Positions 37,327 to 50,300 of a DNA stretch of 64,000 nt are shown piece after piece. Positions within the stretch are counted from its first letter, which is position 1. Every line of letters starts with the position of its first letter. This DNA is from Branchiostoma floridae. Taxonomy: Eukaryota; Chordata; Leptocardii; Amphioxiformes; Branchiostomatidae. The notes below the pieces were generated by a model. It was not told where the DNA came from, searched no databases, and saw only the letters and a program-made list of their open reading frames with translations. The translations under genes and the position numbers were made by a program. The stretch is taken from positions 7,510,114 to 7,574,113 of the forward strand of contig NC_049987.1 in the NCBI RefSeq assembly GCF_000003815.2, written 5' to 3'.

Positions 37327-37490
37327 TTTTTTCACAGCCCTTGCTTTGTTTCTACTGACGTATTTCATCTGTAAGCAGCAACACCCATAGCTGCCGTACA
37401 CTGTGCACCAGTCAGAGTTGCCCTGAGGATGGTGTTGACGGTCACCGAAACGTCGGTAAAAACAAAACAAGGGTTGTGAAAAAAAAACGT
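37327..37490 (+). ncRNA. Hammerhead-ribozyme-like motif within a short inverted repeat
   Basis: The core CTGAGGA (37423-37429) fits the CUGANGA consensus, and GAAA follows at 37447-37450. Stem II is GGTG/CACC (37431-37434 with 37443-37446), stem I is TTGCC/GGTAA (37418-37422 with 37455-37459), stem III is the self-complementary ACGT and the cleavage triplet is GTC (37452-37454). This arrangement is known from Penelope-like retroelements. A single T between CTGAGGA and stem II departs from consensus. The region is flanked by inverted arms (37327-37355 and about 37457-37490). Activity is unproven. Confidence 0.45.
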
Positions 37491-39565
37491 AATCTTCATC
37501 CAGTGACGTACGCGTACCAACATGATGGAACTATTCACGGATCTTTTTTACTTCAGAAAGACTATTGTCTATCTCAGCACATCACTCTCAGACAATGGCT
37601 TTTGTTAGCAGCAGTAAGTTTAAGTTCTGACTTATTATGCCCCCCCTAAAACACATTGAGAATACTGATACGGCGATCATTATTCTTCTCTCCAGCAACA
37701 TTAACAAATCTTAACACAATCCACCGGGTGCGTTACCTCCAATGTGCTGAGGAGCATGGGAGGCTATGCGCCTTAGAAATGTCTAAACTTTCAAGAGATT
37801 AAAACTTTTAGTGGTTCAAGTAATCCCCTAGCATATCCTCTTAAATTCAATGTTTCATCCTCACTTTTTGGCCCGGAAAAGTAGGGAACCCATTCCTATG
37901 TTCAAATACAATGTTTAACCTTACGTTCGTGTCTTCATCAGAGTATCTTCATCAAATCTATGAGGGTAGCCATCGCAATTTCAGTAATTTTCAGTTTTAA
38001 TCATATGGCTGTTCAAAGTTTTACATACCTAACTGTTATCACACATACAAAGAATGACCCAATTTGACAGACCCCAACCTTCCGACCTTAGCATAGTTTG
38101 CTTGGTTTTCCTGTGCAATTCCATTTAGGCACCCATCTATACAAAAGTCAACAAGATACGTTTCTATCAGGATGACATGAGCAAATTTATGTGTCAGAGA
38201 ACCTGATCAAGAAAAGTACAAAAAATTGCATTCATCCCAGAATAGCCTTGTTCTTGACCTTTGTTATGGTCTTGTCTCTAGATATAAATTTTCAATATCC
38301 ATGACGTAATCCTGCATCCATGTGTCCTGGGTATTAATCAGTGTCACTTATGTGGAGTCCTGGTAACCCCCATGGAGAGCCTTATAACTGTGTAGGACAT
38401 ATATACTAGATATATGCAGTGATTTAGTAAGGTATCTACTAAATAAGCAAAAATAAAAATAAAAATGTGCAAAATCAACGTAATTCCTTTTCAGGTATCC
38501 TCATATCCCCCATGTAGAGCCCAAATTAACATTTCCAATTAATTATAATATTTTTCACAGTTATGCGTGATTTACAACATGACAGGAGCAAAATTACGTG
38601 TCAGAGAACTTGACTCTCTGCTGGTCTTTGCTTGAAACATGACTGAGTACCCCCTCAGCAACGGCCTTAGCAACGGTTTTGCTAATGATTCTGATAGAAA
38701 CAACGTATAAAAAACATATTTCTGCATCTGCTAAACGTTAAACATTTTTAGACTATTCCTTATACTTTTACAGTTGTATTCAGAGCAAAATACTGCAGAA
38801 AAGTTAATTCTGTGTATCAGTTTTGTTGTGGAGTACGATCTGAAACCTCCCTAGCAACAGCCTTAGCAACGGCCCTAGCAACGATATTGTCACTACAAGC
38901 TGGCAGATGTGTCATCCTTCACACATTCATATCTCCAGATTTCATTGACGAATTTCGACCATTTAAAGTTTGATATGCAGCGTATGATACCCACAGTAAG
39001 ACTAAATCATCAGGCAAGGCCCTATAGGTAATGCGAATAAATGCATGATATTGAAAAGTAAAGTATATATTTTTGATGAAAAAATCTCCAAAAAAATCCG
39101 ATTAGAGGACTAATAATTTTCTATCAAAGCTGAATATTGAAAAAGGAAACATATTTCGGTGGTTTTAGTGACTAGTTCTACCAACCTATGAATTTTAAAG
39201 AACAAACGACGATGTTTAGTTTTTTGCCCCTCCCCTTGAAAAAATCTCCAAAATGGGTATTCCATTTCCGGTGGCTCTAAATTCAAAGTGCTGTAAAAGT
39301 GCTCCTGGGCTGAAATTGAGATGCCTCCATATCTAGATTTGCTTAGAAGATGTTTGACTATGTGTGTGCCAAATTTGGTGCTTTTAGACAAAAGTGCACA
39401 ATTAGCCTGATTTTTTCAGCTATGCCGCCGGACTACTTGGAGAATAGAACATGACCAGTTCTGAAAGAATTCCGGAAATATCTTCTTCTTCTTTGTTGAC
39501 AGTGACACAACTCGTTACACGGGTCAGCCTAGGCAGCTCGCGCTTGTAACGGCTGACCAGCAATA

Positions 39566-39862
39566 ATGCCCACGGAGATACAGAGAATTCATTACAATAA
39601 ATAATTTCTGGAAAGTTCCCAAAATTCTAGAAGAATTAGATTGGTTATGTCGCTCGAAACACCAAATCGATACATGGACATACAAATGTATTCGTTACCA
39701 TGTCTCACGTCATAACGTTACCCACAGGCATCGACACATCTGGCCAGGTATACTTCCAAAAGATTTGCTTAAATTAGACTGTCCAGAACATCAGAATTAC
39801 CTGATACATACAGCAAATAATGTCATTCAAAGTTATCTCACAACATACGCCGAAATGCCATA
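39566..39862 (+). pseudogene. Decayed open frame, copy 1 (unknown family)
   Basis: An uninterrupted frame of about 98 codons without an ATG start, running from after a TAA at about 39563 to a TAG at 39862. It contains TINNFWKVPKILEELDW, HIWPGILPKDLLKLDCPEH and TANNVIQSYLTTYAEMP. The frame continues past the stop with CEKRKHGHFWYHKC. The second copy at 40712-40907 keeps the frame open at that point. Not recognised. Confidence 0.4.
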
Positions 39863-40711
39863 GTGCGAAAAACGTAAACATGGTCATTTTTGGTACCACA
39901 AATGCATTCCAGTGTTATCTGCTCGGATATACCGGACCTTTCTACAAATCAACCAGTCCTTCATGTAACTCCCAAACTGATCAATATTTCCCAACCCGTT
40001 CTCAGTTGTGAGTACCATTTTCTGTATTTTCTAACGAACTTCCGTCATTGACTTTTTTTTTAAATCAAAAGTTACCATTCGTCCAAAAGAAACTGAAATA
40101 TCGAGTCAGGGAACATTTTCAAGAGCTCGTCTTGAGACGAATTAGAGCATGACAGGGTAATTACAGTAATTACTTGTTGTCTGTTCTTAAGGTTGTTGAT
40201 CCCTGTGTACGGTTCAAAAGGGCTCTCCTAAGTGCCCGAACAAAGTATCCTTTCTGTAATAAAACAGGCAATAGATGGGGATATGTAAAGTCTTATCAAT
40301 TTTTTCTGGCCTTTTCGTAGTCATTTTATTGTTGGCTGACTCATGTATAACTGTTAGAACTACGTGCTGAAATAAACGTAGAGCCAGAAAACGATTTGTC
40401 ACATAAAGATTTCCGACCAAAATTGTGTCTGTATTACAGTGTCGTAATACAGACCTAGACAATGCCAAGGCGATATACTGCACACTGCAGGCGATGTACT
40501 TTTCAAAGGAAAGTTGGATTTTAACTATCGTCGAAGTGAAAACTATGCAGGTGGTACAACGAGAACTGTTTACGTATTATCACTAGTGATTGATGGGGGA
40601 GGTAGAAAACAACAACAACATGTATCAGTCTCAATCATGGGCCGTACCACCTGGTGCATGCCTGGGCTATGCACAAAGCGCCACAGGGCCGATGGCAAAG
40701 AATGAGCGCTA

Positions 40712-40907
40712 CAGCAAATAATGTCATTCGAAGTTACCTCACAACATACGCCGAAATGCCATATTGCGAAAAACGTAAACATGGTCATTTTTTTTGGTGC
40801 CACAAATGCATTCCAATACTATCTGCCTGGATACATCGGACCTTTATACAAATTAACCAGTCGTTTCAGGTTGTAACTCCCCAACTGATCAATATTCTCC
40901 AACCCGT
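40712..40907 (+). pseudogene. Second partial copy of the decayed frame
   Basis: A direct repeat of 39811-40000 that encodes TANNVIRSYLTTYAEMPYC, then EKRKHGHFFWCHKC, and continues openly. Relative to copy 1, the TAG reads TAT (Tyr) and there is a three-base, frame-keeping length difference, which suggests that the family once was protein-coding. The Cys/His spacing could form a zinc site. Confidence 0.4.
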
Positions 40908-40946
40908 GGCAAAGAGTGAGCCACTGCATCAGCCGCAACGCACCAT

Positions 40947-41155
40947 TCTGGCGAAACAGGGTATTTGTACAACAAGAAAGTGCAGTTTTAACTTGTCCTA
41001 TTCATCAACAGATAGGCAGAGTTAGATTTTTGATGTATCTTAATATCAGCTAAATATACAATTCTGGTGAAACAGGGTACTTTTTGTATCAAGTGAGTGC
41101 AGTTTAAATGTATTTGTCCGGATTCACGAACAGAGAGGGAGTGTAAGATTGTTGA
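40947..41155. repeat. Two-copy tandem repeat (~115 bp)
   Basis: 'ctggcgaaacagggtattt' to about 41036 recurs as 'ctggtgaaacagggtactt' from 41062, each followed by 'gtgcagttt'. Non-coding. Confidence 0.55.
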
Positions 41156-41624
41156 TGTAACTCATTAAGCATTTTTATTGACAATCCTTGTACAACTGTG
41201 CGCATCAAGTTCTTGGTAGTTTCTAACGGACTCCAGATAGAGGTTGCTGGGAAAAAAGCCGGATAACATGAGATATAATGTCCAAGAATGTCTATCAGTG
41301 TAGAGGCGCCGGCACTTCATCTAAAAGGCAAACCAGCTTCTAACTCCGGTAGCCAGTTGGTTGACCCTTGCCACCGATAGATGTGCTTGAAGATTATCAT
41401 AGGCCAGAGGAGTTGGGCGGCCTGTGAGTACAGTATGCGGCATGCAGTAGGGCAATTCCTGCTATTTTTCCAGTGATCTGTGTGAGTCTTGTAGGTTCTT
41501 GGCACACAATGCCTCTTTCTCTCAGGTCGTGTCACCAGTCATCTGTCATTTCTGACATGTATTCAGGTACATTCAGGTAAATTATGTATTTCAGCACCAC
41601 CTACTCTGTACAATCAGGCGGTAG

Positions 41625-42365
41625 CTAATCAACCATACTGGAGGCGCCTGCAGCCCTGCATAGTTTGTGCCTTACTAAGGCTTAAGTCACATTCCCAAAC
41701 CGGGGCCCGGCCGGCATGTTTAAAGAAACGAAAAATTGAAATGTATACCTAGAAATATATCATGCCAATGAATCTTATTTTGGCACTTTGTGTATTTTGA
41801 AATGTTTCATATAATTCTTTTTGCTCCCGAAAGCTGCCCGACGGGGCCCCGATTTGGAAATGTGACCTACGCCTTTGTGTTGATGAAAAATAACGTTTAT
41901 GACACAATGTTCCCTCATACCGTTGTCAATTTCAGTGTAGAATTGCTATATTTCGGTTCAAGATAATCTGTGGCTAATCTTCCATATTGGAAGCGCCCGC
42001 AACCCTGTATAGTTTGTGTCGTATTAAGTGTTGGTGAAAACTAAATTTTATTGTTCTCAACTTCAATGTAGCATTGCTTTATTTTAATTCTTGACAATCA
42101 AGTTGCTAACTTTCCATGTTGGAGGCGCCCAACTGCATACATGTAGTTCGTGCGTTTTTAATAAGTCTCGGTGATGAATGACGATCGTGACACAAATTTT
42201 CTCTCTTGTTGTTGTGAATGTCGAGTGGACTGTTTCCTATCCCCGTGAAACGGGAGTTTTGTTTCGGTGAAGGACAATCAGTGGCAAATCTTTCATATTG
42301 GAGGCGCCAATAATCTTGCAGAGTTTTTGCATTACTAGGTATTGGTGGAAATAACGATTGTACAC
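41625..42365. repeat. Diverged tandem repeat with GGAGGCGCC motif
   Basis: Four diverged copies of 'ctttccatattggaggcgcc' followed by a 'catagtttgtgc'-like segment, near 41630, 41970, 42103 and 42287. The first unit is split by a MITE. Confidence 0.6.
41677..41875. mobile_element. MITE with AAGGCTTAAGTCACATTCCC ends
   Basis: Left 'aaggcttaagtcacattccc' with 'aaaccggggcccggc'; right 'cggggccccgatttggaaat' with 'gtgacctacgcctt'. These are inverted copies. About 200 bases. Related to the copy in AMT intron 4. Confidence 0.75.
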
Positions 42366-42379
42366 TAAAGATATTCGTG

Positions 42380-45300
42380 GTAACATGAGGTGGAGGATAT
42401 GAAATAAAATGATGCGGAACTTGTATTTGTCATTTGTTCCTGCGTGTGTAGCCTCTTTTCTTGAAAAGACAAGTGACTCAAACTACATCTGATATGTAAA
42501 AATAACTTAGTCTTGACTGAGTTTTATGACTATCATGGCGAAATTGTTGTTCAAGGAAGTCAACTATTTTGCAGAGTCCAATTTCTGAATACGAGAGCGC
42601 AATATACTAAAGGCAGAAACGTGAATGCAACTTCCGACAATCAGTAGTGTATGATTTCCTTTATAACGAATATGTGACTGGACAACAGTTGAAAGCCCTT
42701 ACATAGTCAATGACACACAACTATCATTGCAAAGACACAAAAGTCTTTTATTAGATTCTAACAATCACATCAAATAATTTACGGCCTTGGTCATACAGAC
42801 AAAAACACTTAGACATAGGACCTCTATGTAGACTACATTCTATAGTCTATTGACAACTATAACATTGCTTCTTTTAAATATAAATTTGTTATTATTTCAA
42901 AATGTAACAAAATATTTCAAGAGATTTAATATGAAATGTTCAAACCTACATTCCTTTTAAGATGTTGTAATATTGCATTCAAGTGTTTTTGGAGTAAGGT
43001 AGACAAATTCATATCTCAAAATTGATGGTTGGGGGGGGGGGGGGGGACATTTGCCCAAACTAACAAAACATTCATGGCAGATAAAGGTACTAAATATCAA
43101 GTTGAACATATTCTTGAGATCTTATAATATATTTCTTTTATAAGTTGCACATATACAAAATTCAAGGCTCTACCATATGCGAAATATAACAAAATTCATA
43201 AGTCAAAATTCATGACGAAATATTCTACAACTTTCCCTAAATATATCATGTAATCCCAACCAAAGATTTTGGAGAGTTTTTTGTTAACCTATGTTGCTTC
43301 ACCACTATATTTTTTTTATATTAAACATCTGGTGGTGGTGCTAACTAGAGCAGATACTGTAACATTTGAGATTTGCTCTATGAAGATTTGCTCTTTGATT
43401 CTGAAATTTAAAAAAAATGTAATGTTTGTATTCTCTCTGCTGTTGTAGACCATAGTGTGACCTTTTCTGTTCAATTTTGGTAAAAAATACTCCTTCAGAG
43501 TATAAATGTCTACTGTAGGTTTATATAAAGTTACCATTAAAAACTCACACAATAGAGCTGTGACATTGCGTAGTGTGAATTGTTCAAAGGTCAAAGAGAG
43601 GTCTATTGACCTCCCCTGGCCAGTAATACATACCTGAGTTAAAATTCTGTAAAAAACATACGTTGGAGTTGGTTGACACACAGAGCAATCTGGTGAACAT
43701 GGTGAGTCATAAAAATGTATTAATGATCTTTGTGTCAAATGGTTACAACTAATTTTCAAAATCTTCCAAAATAATGGAAAACTATTTCTTTCATACAAAA
43801 AGACCACATTTGGTGGCAGAATAAGAAATTGCCACCCAGAGAGTGTGGTACTTTTGTGTAGCTTGAAGATACTCTCCAAGCAGAAGTTGGTGGGGGAAAA
43901 TTGTGGCCTTCTCATCATGTGCCTGAATATGATAAGAATATGTTCTGGCCTGTTAGAGCAAAACACACTCTTGTCCAAGAGATGAAACATTTAACCTGGC
44001 ATAAACCACTACATGTGTACACACTCTAAATGACTTATTCTGTAGCACATCACTTGAACATCAAGTTTCCTTACTTATTCCTCTGAGAGAGCGCAAGATT
44101 CCTTATCCTTATATAGTTGTCTACAGTTCCTTAGTTTCACATAAATTTATCTGTAGTGACTATAAAAGCAGGCTTGTCAATGTGACACATAATCTTGCAA
44201 GCTTAAAACTTAAAACTAAATTTTATCTATATGTCAAACACACACACAAATATTTCTATTACCAGCATTTACCTTAGTTTGATTATACCAAACAATTACT
44301 GTTTACAGAAAATCTAACATCTTTTCTTTGGCATCCATTTTCTTACGTGTTTTCAAATCTTTAAAACAATTTGTCATAATGTACAAATATTTGAGGTGGG
44401 TTCAAAACAGCCATAATCACAATACACTCTTTACAAATAAAATCCTCAAAATAGCTTCAAAACTTTAAGAAAAAAAATCTGATAATAAACCATGAAGTAA
44501 TCTCCCCAAATCTTCTGCTTTTCCAATTGTACTATCTTATTCTATCACTTTTCTAAAATGGTAGTGTATATAAATTGGCCTGGGGCGGGCGGGGGTTGGT
44601 TGGTTGTCTGTGGGTGAGTGGGGTTGGGATTGGTTTAAGACAGGAATTTACATCAACAAATGAATGTAAATATAGTACGTTTATTACTCACACCACTACA
44701 GGATTAAATTGCTTTGTACATGCAGTGAATGTCGTATAAAATACAGAGTCATGCTGAACTTTGGGATCATAAGTGGACCAAACTCCTGCGTATTCGTACA
44801 GATTAGGTACATCTAACCCCATGCTTTCCCACAATTACATAGTATATGATAGGTGGTGATGTTAGCTAACATGCCGGGGAATTTCCAAGGCATCACTTTT
44901 CTTTTGTCCTTGCCATGCCGGGGCGTGACTTCATCATACGTTGTGCACCGTCCTTTTCAATCTGTGAGGTGTGGGTAAAGCAAAACAAGACAAAACGCTT
45001 CAATACATGCAAACAAACAAGGGGATGTCAAACAAAAGGAATGTCATGCAAACAAAGGGAAAATTAATTTATTTAAACACAACATCGGACAATTTTGGCA
45101 TTCATCTATGAGATGACAATAAAGAAAATAGTTCTGATAAAGATGTGGAAAAAGAAGGAGGGAGTGCAAGAGGGATGACTGAGAGCTGTAGTGTGAGTAT
45201 AACAAGCTGAATGATTATTTTAGTCAGGGAGAATAAACAGACATTGAATAGGACACAACTGGCATGTTTTTGCCACAGTTGTCCAACTTCAAAATTTGAA

Positions 45301-45970
45301 GGAAGAATTATTGTAAAAAACAACATCCTGTTTGGTGACGACCAAGAGAAACACTTTTAAAATCACTATTTCATACCCTTTTCCACATTCCTTAACACTC
45401 CCATGCATAAGATCACCAAAGTATAAAACTACTTCACGTTTCCAGACCTGAAGGCATGGTACACATTTGCCATAGGGTTGATACTCTCATGTCTTCTCCA
45501 CCTCACTTCATGTTCAATCTGTCCGAGGTGTAAAAATCATTCAATATTTCGATGTAAAACCACAATTAGTGACATCTTGAACCTTGACCACCTTAGAGAT
45601 ACTCATACTTGGAGCTTGTTTTATCGCAAAACTGGTTTAATCCCATTCTTAAGGTGCCAATCAATAGTATGACTTGTAGGTCGTGTGCACTTGGAAGACA
45701 ACAACTACAACTAAGTTGCACGTACAGTTTGATTTTCAAGATCAATACAAATTCATCATGTTTATCACCAAATTTCATTGTTCACCTCAAAATAGAATGT
45801 TCTTTTATGAAAGCCCTAATAGGATGTAGTTGTTGTCTTCAATGTTAAAAATACACTACACTACCAGCAGACTAGCCCCCTGCTGTAGTGCTTGCACCTA
45901 TGTGTGGCCCCAGGGCTATGAAACGGAGATGGGTGCTGGGCCCACATCTCACTGATGTATGGGCAACTTT
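42380..45970. other. AT-rich region downstream of TRPA
   Basis: Probably partly TRPA 3' UTR. Minus-strand AATAAA candidates lie near 42737-42742 and 44680. It contains a poly-G run (43031-43047) and a 224-codon minus-strand open frame (43316-43990) with no recognisable similarity. A MITE-like terminus is at about 43871. Confidence 0.4.
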
Positions 45971-46063
45971 AGCTTCAATGTTGAACATCACAACACCTGA
46001 ACCCCGGTAACACCGAACCAGTCAATCTCTTTATTTCACCTTGTCTTCCTCGTACACTTTGAT
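45971..46063 (-). repeat. Tandem duplicate of the TRPA coding end
   Basis: Matches 46146-46236 with a 173-base offset and preserves EEDKVK plus the stop codon of TRPA. A more diverged partial unit appears at about 45772-45845. Confidence 0.7.
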
Positions 46064-46203
46064 AAGCATATTCAGCACCATATTTCAGTGCTCATCTCAA
46101 AATAGAATATTCTTTTTCGAAAGCTCTAAGGATGTAGTTGTTGTCTTCAATGTTTTACATCAGAACACCTGAACCCCTGGTAACACCGAACCAGTCCATC
46201 TCT

Positions 46204-47338
46204 TTATTTCACCTTGTCTTCCTCGTCCACTTTGAGCCCTGAATGGTCGACCAGTGCGTTGAGCAGCTCCTCCAGCCGGTCGTTCTGGTACTTCATGTTC
46301 TTGACTCGGTACCGAAGCTCGTTCACCACACCCATCAGTTCCTCCTGCTGCTCCTGGAGCTTCTCTATCTCAGTCTGACAACAGAAACAACAGCACAAGA
46401 GATTCATATGTCTGTTCGATTTTGGAGCTTTTCTATCTCAGTCTGACAACAGAAATGACAACAGAAATGATTCATATGTCCTTACGCTGTTGGAGTTTTC
46501 TATTTCAGTCTGACGACAGAAAAAGCAACACAAACAATCTATGTGTCCTTTTACACTTACTCAGAGTTTTTCTATCTCAGTCTGACAACAGAAACGGCAA
46601 CAGAAATGATTCATATGTCTACTTGCTCTTGGAGTTTTTCTATTTCAGTCTGACAACAGAAATGACAACAGAAACAGTTCATATATATATATATATATAT
46701 GTCCTTAAATCACTGTCCTTTTACTCTTGGAGTATTTCTATCTGGGTCTGACAACAGAAACGGCAACAGAAACAATTAATATGGTCTCAATAAAAGTACT
46801 CAAAGAAAAGGTGAACATTATTTTATCTTTTCAGAGCCATGCTCTTCTCAGTTTGACAACAGAAATGGCAACACAAACGATGGATATGTCCTTATGCTCT
46901 TGGAGTTTTTTTATCTCAGTCTGACAACAGAAACAATTAAATGGCAGAGACAGTTATCACAATGTGACACTATCATCTAAATTGTAGCCTGAAATCCATC
47001 CTGTTATAACTCTGTTCCTAGCTAAGGATACGCATACCACACATGCATACCAAACATACCCACAGAAATGATGAACTGTATTGTATCATGTCAGTGCTGA
47101 GTGCCTGTAAATGTCACGATAAATAACATACGATCATGTCACGATAAATAACATACAATACCTTCTCTGGGTTGAGTGCCTTTGCGATGGCTTGTGCAGA
47201 TGTTGCACTGTCGGAGAACAGCCAGGCCTTCAGGGCAGTGGTGTGGATGCCGTTGGGCCTCATCGTCTCCGACTTTCTCACAAACCTCTTACGGATGAAC
47301 TCCGGAAGGTTCTGTTCCACATCCAAGGTCAAGTCCAC
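46204..47338 (-). other. TRPA1: TRPA exons 22-23: C-terminal coiled coil
   Basis: Residues 1022-1136. The last exon is a heptad-rich helix (IEKLQEQQEELMGVVNELRY and following), matching the tetramer-forming coiled coil of TRPA1, and ends in EEDKVK. The stop codon overlaps an AATAAA (46203-46208). Confidence 0.85.
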
Positions 47339-50300
47339 CTGGGTAAGGGGTTAGAGAGTTATATTTCATTCTATTTCTTACTTGACCTTTAAAGTTCAAG
47401 GTCACACAGTGCTGGGATGTCCAAGGAAAGTGAACTGTGCTTCACTTTTTCTTTCTCCATTCAAACTTTCTATACAACTAATGGTTGGAATTTTGGTCTA
47501 TGGGCGAGATTTACAAATGTTCACAACTTACACTGAATCAGTTCTGTACCTAAGGCAAAAAGGATTAAAAATGTAATATAGTTTTATTTTTTTCATGTCA
47601 AAAATCACTCCCCCCCCATTAAAAGTACTTCTTTTGACTTGGGTCCAAAGCGTTTCTATTGCTCAACATTGCACTGATAATGTCAGTTTCCACAAAAAGC
47701 AGCCATAGAAATCACGGGTGGGTGAATCAAAGTACTCCGCAGACCTGCATGGCCAGTCTCTCCAACACAGCCTCCTCCTGCACACCTTTGATGTCATCTA
47801 CAGCCAGACCAACCTGTGCACAGAAAGGTTCAAGATTTCAGTCCCCAATTAAATCTTTATTTCATGATCACTTTACAACTTTTCTTTTTAATTTACCTTT
47901 GCAAATAGGGAAAATGAGGAACTCATATCTCTTGTAAAAGGAAAAATATGTTACAAACATAAGATTTACTACTAGTAGAAGACTAAGCGCAAACTTTCAT
48001 TGTACAGAAATTGTCTTTCAACAATATTCTGACATGAATAATTTTCAGATGAAGAGCCCATGACATCAGCTCAAAATACCAGACAGGCAGAGGTTAGGCT
48101 CTGGCTTCTTTTGGACATCTTGTTAGGTGTTTTTTTTCAGTCTTTCTACTTTGTCATTTTTCGTACATATATGCTGTCTAAAATAAGTCTAAAATAAACA
48201 GAAAAGACAAACTTACAAATTCCAATAGCTGGCAAAACACCTAAAAGATGTCCAAAACAAGTCAGAGTCTAAAACCTCTGCTAGGACTGCAGAATAGGAT
48301 GTTTTTGACAGGAAGCTCTTTATCAAAAAAGAAGGGGAGTTCTTATAAACAGACTTACCAAGAGGTTCATGATGATGATGGAACCAACGATCAAGAACAC
48401 CACAAAGATGATGTAGGTGACTGGTCCGTAGAACAGTTGATCTGAATACTCGGCTAAATCTCCTTTGTCTTCAAACGTGTGGAACATGGAGTCAAACTCA
48501 AACTCTCCGATCATCATCACTGCAGTCTTCACCAAGGAGACGTCCACAGTTCTGAATGAGAACTGCAGAGATGTGTGGAGAAGAAAAGGGTTGGAATATT
48601 GGATCAGAGAATGAGATTTTCTGTTTTAGATACATGTTTGCTGTATTATAAGACCCTAAAAACAAACATGTACAATGGTTCTGAAAAAAAAAATTCAAGA
48701 TAGAAATGATTTGCAAATCATACTTCATTTCCATTTGTATGTAACCATTGAGTTCTCAAATTCTTTCCAATCCTCTTTAAGTGGTGACTTTTAGTGAAAA
48801 AAAAGTGAGAATCATTTATCTTCACCTGATTGGAGACCAGTGCGTAGAAGCACAGCGCAAAAGCCACAACAAACAGGAAGAAAACCACAGCGAACTTGAG
48901 GAAGGTTGTCAGGATGTCGGTGAACATCACCACGTAGATGCCGAACCGCGGGAACTTGCGGATGAAGAGGATGAGGTCCATCCATGCCAGGAAGATGGCG
49001 ACAGCTCCGACCTCCCACTGCCAGTTCTGAGGAATTGGAGAGTTGCATCAATCAACTGTGCACCTTCAACCATATGTACACAGCACAAAGACCAGATTAA
49101 TTGAGTATCATTCCTCCAGTACAGTCAAGGATGTTAAGCCCCCTTCACACGAGAGTACGAATGAGCCGGAAATGGCCCGGAATGCCGTCAGAATCAATTT
49201 CTTTTTTATTCGTGGCAATTCCTTGCAATTCGTAGTGTGTTCTAACTGCATTCCAGCTAGTTGTGCCCGTTCTTTTGTTTAGCCTGAAAGTTTTTGACAT
49301 GTTAAAAACTGTCGAGGTGCATTCGAAGTGAAGAAATATCGAATGGCATTCATAGTGGATTCTAAGTGTATTCTAACTGCAGTCTGACCGCATTCCACCA
49401 CATTCCAACATTATTCGAATCATTCTTATCTCATTCGTTTGAGAACCGAAACAGCAAGCCACCTCGAATCCTCCCGAATGTGGCTGAATGAATATTTGGA
49501 ATGCAGTAAGAATACACTACGAATTTAAAAGATAGAAAAGAATTTTTTAATTTGACGGCATTCTGGCTCATTCCTTCTCGTGTGAAGAGGATTTAAGGCC
49601 CATTTGGAATTCCCACATGAATGGCCCCGAATGTGGCACAAATTTTGCAAATACTTCATTTCGGCTGGTTCTGCTTGATTCCTGCTGATTCGGTTTCAGT
49701 GTGAAGGCCCTATTACATATGCACCACCTGACTTTCTGGTGGTCCATAGATAATTTTGCCCACTATCACAGTCATTGAAAATCCTGTTTATGGCAACCAC
49801 CTGTCCATATTTGTGGACCATATTTGTTCCCCAAGTGTTCTTGGGCAGTGCTTATTGACTGTACAAAGGAGAAGTTGACGTTTGTTATACAAAGGATGGT
49901 GAAAATAACCAATTATCCAAGTTCAGCACATAAAGTAGGACATATCTTCAGTTAACATATTACATGTATTTCTGGTGTTTTCTTACCTCTTTCATGGGCT
50001 GAGTTGAGCTGATCCAGTCTTCTGCCTTCAGGTCGATGACGAACAGAACAGACAGCGTGTACAGCGTCCACTCCAGCAGGTTTTCTACTGTCAGGTAGTC
50101 TGACCGCTGAACGAACATCTGCACCACCTTTTGTAAACAGCAATCATAGGGCTGGTCAACATCCTTCCAATCCAAAGGTTACGAATACTGATCATTTTTT
50201 AGTTTTATGCAAAAGGAAAGGGTTTAGTCTGAAATTACAACTAAAACCTGATACACATTTGCAGAATTGATATGAAGCAAATACATGCACAAGTAGATAG

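Larger units (their letters stand above)
34225..39446. mobile_element. 5.2-kb inverted-repeat-ended element with 9-bp target duplication
   Basis: Ends are 'tattctccaag' and its exact complement 'cttggagaata'. The long terminal repeats continue as 34365-34480 versus 39310-39436 (both contain the complement pair around 'gcatagctgaaaaa' and 'tctaaaagcaccaaatttgg'). Flanks GGACATGAC (34216-34224) and GAACATGAC (39447-39455) look like a 9-base target duplication with one mismatch, a size typical of Mutator-like transposons. No transposase was seen, so it is non-autonomous. It carries internal satellite and minisatellite arrays. Confidence 0.75.

Noticed and set aside
37327-37490. Type III hammerhead using the long flanking inverted arms as stem III
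   Set aside because: A GTA site after GACGTA would fit stem III, but no stem I pairs next to that site. The minimal type I arrangement fits better.
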